Below, one piece after another: positions 57,461 to 64,000 of a stretch of DNA of 64,000 nt. Location: IMG/VR virus record IMGVR_UViG_3300043100_000006, positions 1 through 64,000 of that record. One strand, given 5' to 3'. The DNA comes from a virus. The notes below the pieces were generated by a model. It searched no databases. It had not been told where the DNA came from and worked only from the letters and a program-made list of their open reading frames with translations. A program made the translations under genes and the position numbers. Within the stretch, counting starts at the first letter, position 1. The number at the start of each line of letters is the position of its first letter.

Positions 57461-58216
57461 ATGGTAATCGAATTCGGAAGTGGGGTACTATTTGGTAAGC
57501 CCATCGCGGGCAACCTGCCCACAAACCCGACGCCGGTGCGTCTCGGCGTCTTACAAGAATGCGCGATCAGTTTCAAGGGAGACTTGAAAAAGCTTTACGG
57601 TCAGTATCAGTTTCCGGTAGCGACGGCGCGCGGCAAAGTGGATATCGACATCAAAGGCAAGTTTGCGGCCTTCGATCCGATCGCAATGAACCAGTTGATG
57701 TTCGCGCAGCCGCAAACGGCGGGCATTACGCTGATTGCGGATAGCGAGAGCCATCCAATTGCAGCGACCGTTACCACTACGAACGCCTCAACCTATGTGG
57801 CCTCGGGCGGAGACTTCGGCGTGCAGAACGGTACGACGGGCGCGACGATGATCAACGTGCCATCCTCTCCGGCTGTTGGCCAGTACAGCGTGAACACCGC
57901 GACGGGCGTCTACTCGTTCAACGCGACAGATGTCACGAGCGGGTTCCCGGTTCTGATCAGTTATTTGTATCTGGCCTCGACGCGCGGCTGGACTACGGCC
58001 CTCACGCAACAGCTCATGGGCTACGCTCCGGTAGTCGAGATGTTTTTCTATGGCGACTTCCGCGGCAAGTACCTGGCGTGCCAGTTGAACAACGTAACCA
58101 TCGGAGATATCTCGCTACCCTCGAAGCTTGAGGACTTCTGGATGTCCGATCTCACTGGGTCCGCTAATGCGGACGCGAGCAATAACGTCGGCTATCTGTA
58201 CTCGGATGCCGCATAA
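57461..58216 (+). CDS. Major tail protein (251 aa)
   Basis: ATG 57461 behind AAGGAG. Beta-rich tube protein: GVLQECAISFKGDLKKLYGQ, KVDIDIKGKFAAFDP, LACQLNNVTIGDISLPSKLE. It lies before the chaperones and tape measure. Insert with SPAVGQYSVNTATGVYSFNA may be surface-exposed. Confidence 0.82.
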   Translation: MVIEFGSGVLFGKPIAGNLPTNPTPVRLGVLQECAISFKGDLKKLYGQYQFPVATARGKVDIDIKGKFAAFDPIAMNQLMFAQPQTAGITLIADSESHPIAATVTTTNASTYVASGGDFGVQNGTTGATMINVPSSPAVGQYSVNTATGVYSFNATDVTSGFPVLISYLYLASTRGWTTALTQQLMGYAPVVEMFFYGDFRGKYLACQLNNVTIGDISLPSKLEDFWMSDLTGSANADASNNVGYLYSDAA

Positions 58217-58218
58217 TT

Positions 58219-58233
58219 CCCCCCCCCCCCCCC
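58219..58233 (+). repeat. Run of 15 C
   Basis: Homopolymer just after the major tail gene stop; length may be misread. Confidence 0.8.
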
Positions 58234-58240
58234 TCCACTT

Positions 58241-58269
58241 GTCGGGCGGAGCGTTCTGCTTCGCCCGAC
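58241..58269 (+). terminator. 12-bp hairpin without T-run
   Basis: GTCGGGCGGAGC pairs with GCTTCGCCCGAC (one G-U) around GTTCT. Probably attenuates transcription after the tail tube gene. Confidence 0.5.
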
Positions 58270-58302
58270 CTCTAACCTCATTCCCCGAAAGGAACGAAAG
58301 CC

Positions 58303-58764
58303 ATGCGCACGAAAGAAGTAACAGTCAATGAAGTCGCCTACCCCCTAACTTCCCTCAGTTGCGTCCAAGTCGATGAGATCATCTTCGCCAACGTAGATCT
58401 AAAGCAAGACGGCGCGACTGTCACTGCGGTTGTGCAGGGAACCAAGCGAACGATCCGCGACCGCGTGTGTCCGGCAATCGCAGCCTCCCTCAATAATGCA
58501 GTCGCCATCAATCACAGGACTGGGTTGCCGGGCGATGCCCAATGGTTCCTGCGAGCAAACCGCTGGGATGCTCCCGATGGTATTGCAGAAGAAAAGTGGG
58601 CGACGCCAGAGTCGGTCAGCGAACTGCTTTACGACGAATCAATGCGGCTCTACGGCGAGATCATGATTCTCACCGGACTGCGTGCCACCGCCGAAGTGAC
58701 CAAGCGAGCGGAAGTAAAGGTGCAGCCAGAGGGGGAAGAAACAGCCACCAGCGTCGTGCACTAG
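58303..58764 (+). CDS. Tail assembly chaperone-like protein (153 aa)
   Basis: ATG 58303 behind GAAAGGAACG. Position between tube and tape measure and the text TKEVTVNEVAYPLTSLSCVQ, ESVSELLYDESMRLYGEIMI match gpG-type chaperones. The following gene is in the -1 frame, which is open back to before 58542, so a G/GT-type frameshift is possible; a G5 run at 58731-58735 could slip, but no classical heptamer is seen. Confidence 0.7.
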   Translation: MRTKEVTVNEVAYPLTSLSCVQVDEIIFANVDLKQDGATVTAVVQGTKRTIRDRVCPAIAASLNNAVAINHRTGLPGDAQWFLRANRWDAPDGIAEEKWATPESVSELLYDESMRLYGEIMILTGLRATAEVTKRAEVKVQPEGEETATSVVH

Positions 58765-58769
58765 AGGAC

Positions 58770-59075
58770 ATGGTTGGCTGCTTATCGGTGGAACTGCACA
58801 AGTTTCCCGAAGAAGTCTGGTGCATGTCGTACTGCGATGCGATGTTGCAGTGGCGGGAGTTTGAAAAGGCTCCGCCCGTGCGTTATCAGGTCGCGCAATA
58901 TCTCGGCTACAAAAACCCTCACCGCAAGTGGACCGGCAAGGTTGCTCCTGGCGACTTTATTGAAATGCAGAAGGTCATGGGACCGGCTGCGCCTATGCCA
59001 GCACACTTGAAAGAGGCTATCAAGTGGGCAGAGGGCATGAAGAATAAGCATCCTGGGCTAAAAACCGTGCAGTAA
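58770..59075 (+). CDS. Second tail chaperone-like protein (101 aa)
   Basis: ATG 58770 six nt after the previous stop with AGGAC upstream (poor spacing). FPEEVWCMSYCDAMLQWREF and APMPAHLKEAIKWAEGMKNK resemble gpT-type parts. It may be made alone or by frameshift. Confidence 0.65.
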   Translation: MVGCLSVELHKFPEEVWCMSYCDAMLQWREFEKAPPVRYQVAQYLGYKNPHRKWTGKVAPGDFIEMQKVMGPAAPMPAHLKEAIKWAEGMKNKHPGLKTVQ

Positions 59076-59163
59076 GTTTTCATTGGCTACAGACTCGACT
59101 CCCTGCTGATTCAACCATAACCCCGATTCCGAGCTAAGGCCGAAACTCAAATGGAGGGAAAAC

Positions 59164-59406
59164 ATGGAAAAGATCACAGCGGAAATAAGAGTAACAGGAC
59201 TCAAGGTTCAACCGTTCGCTTACAAAGGCAGCACTGGCGATGAGGTTGGAGGCGAATCATTAGAAATGCGGGCTGCTGGTTTCTGGGTCGATGAAAAGAC
59301 CAAGGACCACTATCCCGTATCGCTTCACATGACCGTCTATCCGGGGCACGGCGTCGTTCCCGCGATAGGCGATTGCGTGAACATCTCTGTAGAACGCAGC
59401 AGTTAG
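59164..59406 (+). CDS. Small tail-region protein (80 aa)
   Basis: ATG 59164 behind GGAGGG. Beta-rich (KITAEIRVTGLKVQPFAYKG). Its TAG stop is in the same frame as the tape measure, 17 codons before the first possible start. Confidence 0.6.
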   Translation: MEKITAEIRVTGLKVQPFAYKGSTGDEVGGESLEMRAAGFWVDEKTKDHYPVSLHMTVYPGHGVVPAIGDCVNISVERSS

Positions 59407-59449
59407 GCGGTCCGCAGGGGGGTCGAGTCTGTAGCCAGCGACAAATCCC

Positions 59450-59462
59450 TCCACCCGGTGGA
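59450..59462 (+). repeat. Palindromic repeat copy k (central C)
   Basis: TCCACCCGGTGGA with flank AGGATTCGAG identical to copy a. The tape-measure GTG lies in it. Confidence 0.9.
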
Positions 59463-62241
59463 AGGATTCGAGGACAATCCCATCGACGACGTTGTTTTCA
59501 AACTGACAACCGTATACGACGGCGCACAACTAGCCGAAGGTATGTCTGGGTCTACGGCTGTGATCGAGGGCGATGTCGCCGCATGGAAAGAAGCATTTGC
59601 TTCCGCATTTACCCAGATAGAATCCAGCAACGCCGCTGTCGTTGAGTCCATTCGCACTCTCACTGCCGCGATTGACACCATCCCAGTTGCATCTACTAAG
59701 GCCGCTGCCGAATCAGGGAGCGCCTTCTCCGCCCTTACTGAGCACATCGTTAGTTCTGCTGAGGTAGCAAAGCTAGAAGCGGCCGGCATCGGCGGAGCTT
59801 TCTCTGGACTCGGCGCAATCCTCGGCGGGGGACTTGCCGTAGGGTTCCTCGCACATCTTCTCGATGAAACCAACAAAGAGGTAATCGCGCTGGGGAACCT
59901 TTCCGTGCAGAGTGGAGTGTCAATCAGTTCACTCGCAGGACTACAACTGACGGCGAGAGAACTCGGCATTGATTTCCAGGTTGTCCAGCAATCCATGACC
60001 AGGTTGGAGGCGGCGCAGGCTCGCGCCGTTGAAGGCAGCCGGGCGCAAGTGGAGGCCTTCGCGCGTATTGGGTTGACGGTCAATGAGATCAAGAATCTTT
60101 CACCGGAAGAACTGTTCAATACCGTATCCGGAGCCATACAGCACACGGGCAGTTCCGCGGATATAGCAGCATCCGCGATTACGCTTCTCGGTCGCGGTGG
60201 ACGCGCCTTAATTCCAGTATTCAAGGAATATGGCGGGACGCTCGACGAGGTAATGAAGAAACTCGGGGAGGAGAGCGGCGTCACTGAGCAAGCTTATCAA
60301 GAAGCGCTGAAATACCAGAAGGTCATGGCGGACCTTGGCGACGAGATTCGTAAACTGGCCATCGAGTCCATACCCTACCTAACGTTCGGGATACAGCACC
60401 TGTCGGCGTTCTTGGATGAAGCGAGAGCGGCAGTCGGCGAACTTGTGATCAGATCCGTCGAGTGGGTAGCGGTTAATCGTGACGTTGCGGATGCGCTGAC
60501 TGGAACTAAAAGTTTTAGCGAAGCCTATGCGGACATCAAGGTTCAGGCGGCTTTAGCAACTCAGTCCATCGCGCAACTGAACACCGAGACGGCAAAGTTG
60601 GTGAATCAGGACCTCGGCAAAACTCAAGAGAAACCAGGCGACCTAATGAACTGGGTCAACAGCCTCGACAGTGGCAAGAATGTACCATCGGGCGCAGGAG
60701 CACCGGCAGCGAAAGATAACCGCCTCGAAGACTGGAAACTACAACTTCAGCAGATGCAGGATGCGAGCAACCAGTCGCATCTGGAAATGCTGGCGCAGGA
60801 AGTGGCGTTCTGGGATAACATCCTGCAAACCGTTAAGTTGAAGACTGCGGAAGAAGTCGAGATCCGGCACACGATTGCGACGGCAAATAAAGAGTACACG
60901 AAACAGATCGAAGGCGATGTCATTCGGAGTTATCAGGAAGCGGCGCAGGCGGCGGGCGAGGGCACGGAAAAGCAAATCGCCATTCTGCAAACTCTCGAAG
61001 CCTATGTAGAGAAGACCTCGGGCAGCCAGTTCTCAGCAGAAGCCATCCACGCGCAAGAGGAGATCACGAAGGCCAAGAATGCGGCGGCGGAAAACGAGAT
61101 CAAAAACCTCTCGAAGATCGCGTCGATGAATGAGGAGATCGCCGCACAGGAAGCGAAGCGCGCGACTCTCCAAGTCCAAGAGGCGGTGAAGGACCAGCAA
61201 GCGCAGATCATCGAGCAGAAGGACCAGCAAATCAAGCCCACTGGAACCATCGGGGCCGTTGTCGACGCAAGCCAACTCCAGGCGCGGTCCTCTCAACAGA
61301 TTGCCATCGCACAGAGTGCCGCGTCTCAGGAAGAAGCAATCAGTGAACAACTCAGAGACAAACAAATCGCAGACGCGGAAGTTGTGGAGAACGCGAACAC
61401 CCAAGCCTTCGCGGCTGGTACCATCAGCCTCCAGCAATATCAGGAGGAGCACGACCGCATCGAAGGCGAGATTACAAAGTTCATCCAGCAGCAGGCAACA
61501 GAGCGCGAGGAGATCAACAAGAAACTGAACGATCAGATGGACAAGGCGGACGAGCAGGAAGCGAAGAAGATGATGCAGATTCAGGAGCAACTAACCAACT
61601 CCTTCGCGGCTGCCTTCGACAAGATGATTTTTCAGTCCAAGAATGCGGGTCAGGCCCTCCGCGATTTGTGGCAGGGGATTGTGAAAGCCATCATCGAGCA
61701 ATTTGTGAAGATGGCAACGCAATTCATCATCCAGCAGACAGTGATGAACGCAATCGCTAAGGCTTTGGCTGCACAGAAGTTGGCAACGGCAATGGCTGCG
61801 GATGAAGCGGAGCACGTCACGACGGTAGCGGCGAACGAACTCCAAGTACAGAGTTATGCGGGAGTGGCGGCTGCGGCTGCGTTTGCTGCGAATGCCGAAG
61901 ACCCTGTCGCGGCTGCTGTGGCAGCTACGGCGGCGTTCGCTGCTACAGAAGCTTTCGGATCGGCTGCCGCAGCGGAGCGCGGGTACGATGTGCCGGGAAA
62001 GAGCGGCGTGTATCCAACGTTCCTCCATCCGCGCGAAATGGTTTTGCCGTCCGACATCGCCGGCGGAGTGCGGAGCATGGTAAACAACTCGACTTCGAAC
62101 ACAAGTGCGGCAGGCCAGACATTCAACGTGCGCCAGGTGTTTGCGCCGACGATCAATACGCCATTCAATCCGGAGGAGCACGCGGATAAATTGTTCTCGA
62201 TGTTCCGCGGCAAGTTGCGGAAGTTGGGGGTGAGCGCATAA
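59458..62241 (+). CDS. Tape measure protein (927 aa)
   Basis: The longest tail gene; the only early start in frame is GTG 59458 inside repeat copy k, which lacks a ribosome site. ATG 59539 is the next start. Hydrophobic GGAFSGLGAILGGGLAVGFL, long coiled coils (residues 380-700) and a C-terminal Gly-rich end (GGVRSMVNNSTSNTS) are typical. It sets tail length, about 140 nm by the usual 0.15 nm per residue. Expression may need read-through from the preceding TAG or a start in the repeat. Confidence 0.9.
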   Translation: MEGFEDNPIDDVVFKLTTVYDGAQLAEGMSGSTAVIEGDVAAWKEAFASAFTQIESSNAAVVESIRTLTAAIDTIPVASTKAAAESGSAFSALTEHIVSSAEVAKLEAAGIGGAFSGLGAILGGGLAVGFLAHLLDETNKEVIALGNLSVQSGVSISSLAGLQLTARELGIDFQVVQQSMTRLEAAQARAVEGSRAQVEAFARIGLTVNEIKNLSPEELFNTVSGAIQHTGSSADIAASAITLLGRGGRALIPVFKEYGGTLDEVMKKLGEESGVTEQAYQEALKYQKVMADLGDEIRKLAIESIPYLTFGIQHLSAFLDEARAAVGELVIRSVEWVAVNRDVADALTGTKSFSEAYADIKVQAALATQSIAQLNTETAKLVNQDLGKTQEKPGDLMNWVNSLDSGKNVPSGAGAPAAKDNRLEDWKLQLQQMQDASNQSHLEMLAQEVAFWDNILQTVKLKTAEEVEIRHTIATANKEYTKQIEGDVIRSYQEAAQAAGEGTEKQIAILQTLEAYVEKTSGSQFSAEAIHAQEEITKAKNAAAENEIKNLSKIASMNEEIAAQEAKRATLQVQEAVKDQQAQIIEQKDQQIKPTGTIGAVVDASQLQARSSQQIAIAQSAASQEEAISEQLRDKQIADAEVVENANTQAFAAGTISLQQYQEEHDRIEGEITKFIQQQATEREEINKKLNDQMDKADEQEAKKMMQIQEQLTNSFAAAFDKMIFQSKNAGQALRDLWQGIVKAIIEQFVKMATQFIIQQTVMNAIAKALAAQKLATAMAADEAEHVTTVAANELQVQSYAGVAAAAAFAANAEDPVAAAVAATAAFAATEAFGSAAAAERGYDVPGKSGVYPTFLHPREMVLPSDIAGGVRSMVNNSTSNTSAAGQTFNVRQVFAPTINTPFNPEEHADKLFSMFRGKLRKLGVSA

Positions 62242-63092
62242 TGTCCTCGCCGCTGCTCACGTTCCCGCTGTCAATTCCTGCAACGTTCGGCTGGCCTCTG
62301 AAACAAACTGCATATGGCACGACAATAACCCAGCATCCGGCAAGCGGGCGCGGCGATATCCGCATTCCGACAATGCTTTACCCGCGCTGGAAATTCTCAT
62401 TGGACCTCTCATTTTTGAAAGGCGACGCTACGGGCGTCAATACGAACTGGCAGTTGTGGACAAACTTTTTTATTGGCGTCCAGTTTGGAGCTGCGGACTG
62501 GCTCTTACTTCACCCATACGACAACATAATTGGCAGTTACAAAGTCACGGGGGCGGTAACGAGCGGGGTCTTCTTCCCGGACGAACAGGTAGTGCAGGCG
62601 ACTAGCGGGGCAGCGGCGCAGATGATTGGATCGACCTTTGGAATCGGCCCATTGCTCATGGGACCAATTACAGGCACTCCAGATGGAACGCATGGATGGG
62701 TCGGTCAACAGAGCGGAGCGGTGTTTACGCCGAGCGCGACTCCGGTTGTAAATACCTCGCAGGCAATCGCGACAGGTGACGGCACGACTACCGAATTTTC
62801 CATTATCAGAACGTTCGTGGTCGGCGGCGCCCAGGAACTTATTCAGAATTTCTCGGTCGGATCGCCACAGGTATTCTTGAATGGTGCTTTGCAGTCATCC
62901 TCGCTGTACAGTATTGACGAGTACGGAACCATCACGTTTACAACCGCACCAGGCGCAGGCGTAGTGATTTCGTGGATTGGGCAATTCTATTACCGGTGCC
63001 ACCTCCTGAAAGACGAGTTTGACGATTTGAGCGAGGACTATTACCAGTTATGGTCCTGCAGTTCCGTGGAGTTTGAAAGCAGCCTTCTCTGA
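62241..63092 (+). CDS. DUF2460 tail-tip protein (283 aa)
   Basis: ATG 62241 overlaps the tape measure. FPLSIPATFGWPLKQTAYGT, RWKFSLDLSFLKGD and FQV-like beta segments fit DUF2460 (distal tail proteins of siphoviruses and gene transfer agents). Insertion TSGVFFPDEQVVQATSGAAA enlarges it. Followed by DUF2163. Confidence 0.82.
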   Translation: MSSPLLTFPLSIPATFGWPLKQTAYGTTITQHPASGRGDIRIPTMLYPRWKFSLDLSFLKGDATGVNTNWQLWTNFFIGVQFGAADWLLLHPYDNIIGSYKVTGAVTSGVFFPDEQVVQATSGAAAQMIGSTFGIGPLLMGPITGTPDGTHGWVGQQSGAVFTPSATPVVNTSQAIATGDGTTTEFSIIRTFVVGGAQELIQNFSVGSPQVFLNGALQSSSLYSIDEYGTITFTTAPGAGVVISWIGQFYYRCHLLKDEFDDLSEDYYQLWSCSSVEFESSLL

Positions 63093-63093
63093 A

Positions 63094-64000
63094 ATGAAGA
63101 AAATATCTCCCGCCCTCCAAGCCTTCTTGCTCACAGCGAACGGCATCATGTCGCGCGCCGATCTTGTGAGCATCACGCTTCCGAACGGGATGACGCTCAA
63201 TGTTGTCTCCGGCACGAACACCGATATCGTTTTCCCTGCGAACGGAATCCGGTTCTATTGCTCAAAATACGGCGTTTGGGAGCGCGGCGCGTTCACGAAC
63301 AAGGCAGACTTTAAGCCAAGCAGCGAGTCGATGGAACTAAAAGGACTGATTAAGGAAACGGTCTTCTACCCTGGAACCACTACCCCATTGATGCAGGTGA
63401 TCAATCTCGGAATGTTGAGCGGAGCGACAGTCAGCATCCAGAGCATCTTCTGGTCCGCGGGTGCCCCGACTGCATCCTTCTATCTTCCTGCCAACCTGAA
63501 TGTAGGATGGACAGGCGGAAACGTTACCGGCATCAGCATGGGTTCGATGCAATTGACGGTTGGGCAGATCGGAAATATCAAGAACGCGGGCCGGTCGAAT
63601 ATTATCTGTGAAGTCTTTGATCTGCTTTACATCCTGAACCGCCAGGTACCTCCGTTCAGCATCCAGTCCGCGTGTCGTCATTCCGTCTTCGATCCAAGTT
63701 GCACGCTAAATGTGGCGAACTTTCAAAGCACGAATGTTCCACTGGATGCGACCAGCACAAGCCTTTACTTGAATCTCGATCTGCCAGCGCGCGCAAGCGG
63801 CACAGCGTATGCGTTCGGCAACTTGATCAATGTCGGCAACGTGATCTACATGTGCACAACGGCAGGAACGTCGGCTGGCAGCGCTCCAACGTTCAACTCC
63901 GCACGCGGCGCGATTACATCGGACGGCTCTACGCTCAGATGGACCTCGCAAAACGGCGCCTATCCGTTGGGTTACGTGTTCTTCACGGGCGGCCAAAACA
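63094..64000 (+). CDS. DUF2163 tail-tip/hub protein, partial (at least 302 aa)
   Basis: ATG 63094, one base after the DUF2460 stop; no stop before the window edge. FLLTANGIMSRADLVSITLP, FYCSKYGVWERG and later CRHSVFDPSCTLN (the C-x-F...FD..C motif) match DUF2163 (TIGR02218), encoded next to DUF2460 in many phages. The gene continues outside. Confidence 0.88.
   Translation, partial: MKKISPALQAFLLTANGIMSRADLVSITLPNGMTLNVVSGTNTDIVFPANGIRFYCSKYGVWERGAFTNKADFKPSSESMELKGLIKETVFYPGTTTPLMQVINLGMLSGATVSIQSIFWSAGAPTASFYLPANLNVGWTGGNVTGISMGSMQLTVGQIGNIKNAGRSNIICEVFDLLYILNRQVPPFSIQSACRHSVFDPSCTLNVANFQSTNVPLDATSTSLYLNLDLPARASGTAYAFGNLINVGNVIYMCTTAGTSAGSAPTFNSARGAITSDGSTLRWTSQNGAYPLGYVFFTGGQN

Noticed and set aside
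2875-59462. Eleven repeats as a CRISPR array
   Set aside because: They are spread over 57 kb with no regular spacers or cas genes.
59403-60284. 293-residue minus-strand frame
   Set aside because: Antisense of the tape measure; its Ala/Ser/Pro-rich text is an artefact of codon bias.
1-64000. Integrase or excisionase
   Set aside because: No tyrosine or serine recombinase motif seen in any long frame, so lysogeny cannot be argued from this window.

Overview
The window is one continuous piece of a tailed double-stranded DNA virus (Caudoviricetes). It is either a free phage or the body of a large prophage; no integrase, host housekeeping gene or DNA polymerase is visible. Almost everything is on the plus strand in tightly packed, translationally coupled genes (many ATGA or GTGA overlaps). 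The exceptions are a small leftward block at 258-1399 and an inserted HNH endonuclease at 56790-57332. The tail type is siphovirus-like: gp10-like protein, major tail protein, a 927-residue tape measure, DUF2460 and DUF2163 tail-tip proteins. The host cannot be read directly. A GGGGCTAAA...GCCCC element next to a truncated methyltransferase resembles dispersed repeats I associate with Acidobacteriota, so an acidobacterial host is a weak inference. Sec, Tat and lipoprotein signals indicate a diderm host. Layout: 258-1399 holds a leftward promoter, two Cys-rich proteins and a truncated HNH-AP2 endonuclease. 1544-8722 is an early region with a J-domain protein, a winged-helix protein, an acyl carrier protein (ACP), a JAB/MPN peptidase, a PD-(D/E)XK-like nuclease, a ParB-like protein, an ABC-ATPase fused to a Mom-like GNAT, and a DUF932-like protein. 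8780-13873 holds two paralogous AAA+ clamp-loader-like ATPases around an ASCH protein and a radical-SAM photoproduct-lyase-like enzyme, then a C-terminally truncated 5-methylcytosine methyltransferase. 13916-34715 is a long accessory region of very small proteins (zinc ribbons, one-helix membrane peptides, lipoproteins). Recognisable genes in it are a SNF2-type helicase with a beta-class DNA methyltransferase, a sliding-clamp-like protein, a PAPS-reductase-family protein, DUF1643, a cold-shock protein and an IS605 tnpB remnant. 34720-64000 is the packaging, head and tail module: terminase, beta-propeller-like and glycosidase-like proteins, portal, MuF protein carrying a 2H phosphoesterase domain, XkdF-type protease, capsid, connectors, exported fibre-like proteins, LuxR-type HTH, tail tube, chaperones, tape measure and tail-tip proteins. 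Regulatory architecture: four near-identical promoters (TTGACA-like box, 17-nt spacer, TATTCT) share the block ATTCACTAGTATTCT, and a fifth is divergent. A 13-bp palindrome, TCCACC(G/C)GGTGGA, occurs eleven times, often 22-52 nt upstream of start codons and sometimes inside or at the broken ends of genes. Several leaders carry strong hairpins. The portal and MuF genes appear joined by a -1 frameshift on a run of ten A. A tRNA-like segment with its arms in permuted order lies between capsid and connector genes. How the genes may work together: the methyltransferases, ParB protein, ABC-GNAT fusion, PAPS-reductase-family protein and ASCH protein suggest that this phage chemically alters its DNA or RNA, probably against host defences. 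The ACP/JAB/nuclease/ParB/ABC-GNAT run at 4645-7718 is the best candidate for an undescribed system. Gene functions rest on motifs read by eye; no database search was possible.
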